The notes below the pieces were generated by a model, which saw only the letters and a program-made list of their open reading frames with translations, was not told the origin of the DNA and did no database searches. This document shows, piece after piece, positions 6,076 to 6,088 of a DNA stretch of 6,088 bases. How positions within the stretch are numbered: the stretch's first letter is position 1; each line of letters opens with the position of its first letter. The translations under genes were made by a program, and so were the position numbers. This DNA comes from CAZLLV01 sp964560325 (lineage in GTDB: Bacteria > Acidobacteriota > Thermoanaerobaculia > Multivoradales > DATKCC01): the NCBI GenBank assembly GCA_964560325.1, contig CAZLLV010000287.1:1-6088 (forward strand), written 5' to 3'.

Positions 6076-6088
6076 ATAGCAGAGCTAT
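6076..6088. repeat. Inverted repeat ATAGC-AGA-GCTAT cut by the window end
   Basis: A perfect 5-bp inverted repeat with a 3-base loop ends exactly at the last base. The bases before it (GAGGC) could lengthen the stem if the complement follows outside the window. Its AT content stands out from its surroundings. It may be part of a dispersed repeat, a terminator of a gene to the right, or a small structured element. Confidence 0.4.

Noticed and set aside
1..6088. CRISPR array, insertion sequence, tRNA, rRNA, toxin-antitoxin or phage genes
   Set aside because: None seen on either strand. Coding is continuous apart from short gaps (108, 88, 7 and 128 bases), and composition is even throughout.

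Overview
The window is extremely G+C-rich and densely coded, with third codon positions that are almost all G or C. Two of the proteins have clear Sec signal peptides and act outside the cytoplasm (a cyclophilin and a dienelactone-hydrolase-like protein). A third is an exported gluzincin peptidase joined to a TolB-type propeller. This mix fits a high-GC, probably Gram-negative environmental bacterium. Acidobacteriota or a related lineage is a reasonable guess, but no marker gene here fixes the taxonomy.

Layout: the left quarter (1-1612, minus strand) is the N-terminal 537 residues of a large secreted protein that runs off the left edge. It has a signal peptide, a zinc-peptidase domain with HEDVH and a downstream WVTEG motif, then the first WD40/TolB-like propeller blades. 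A 108-base divergent intergenic region (1613-1720) carries a candidate -10 box on each strand and a duplicated element. Rightward from 1721 come a polytopic membrane protein of the lysylphosphatidylglycerol-synthase transmembrane/UPF0104 family (1721-2884) and a fold-type I, class V PLP-dependent aminotransferase-like enzyme (2881-4035). Their stop and start overlap by 4 bases, so they are probably co-transcribed and translationally coupled.

After an 88-base gap with its own candidate promoter comes an exported cyclophilin-type peptidyl-prolyl isomerase (4124-5119, plus). It converges, with only 7 bases between stop codons, on an exported dienelactone hydrolase family protein (5127-5960, minus). 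The last 128 bases hold that gene's promoter and ribosome binding site, a 10-base direct repeat, and half or more of a hairpin cut by the right edge.

The only genes with a strong case for working together are the membrane protein and the aminotransferase. The others are single-gene transcription units of housekeeping or envelope character. I see no mobile element, CRISPR array, tRNA, rRNA or defence system. The most notable points are a probable leaderless peptidase transcript, shared -10 sequences, a duplicated leader element, the membrane protein/aminotransferase coupling, the divergent cyclophilin active site, and a very tight convergent gene pair. A 935-codon open frame over the left third is an artefact of codon usage, and only its last 388 codons (stop included) are a gene.
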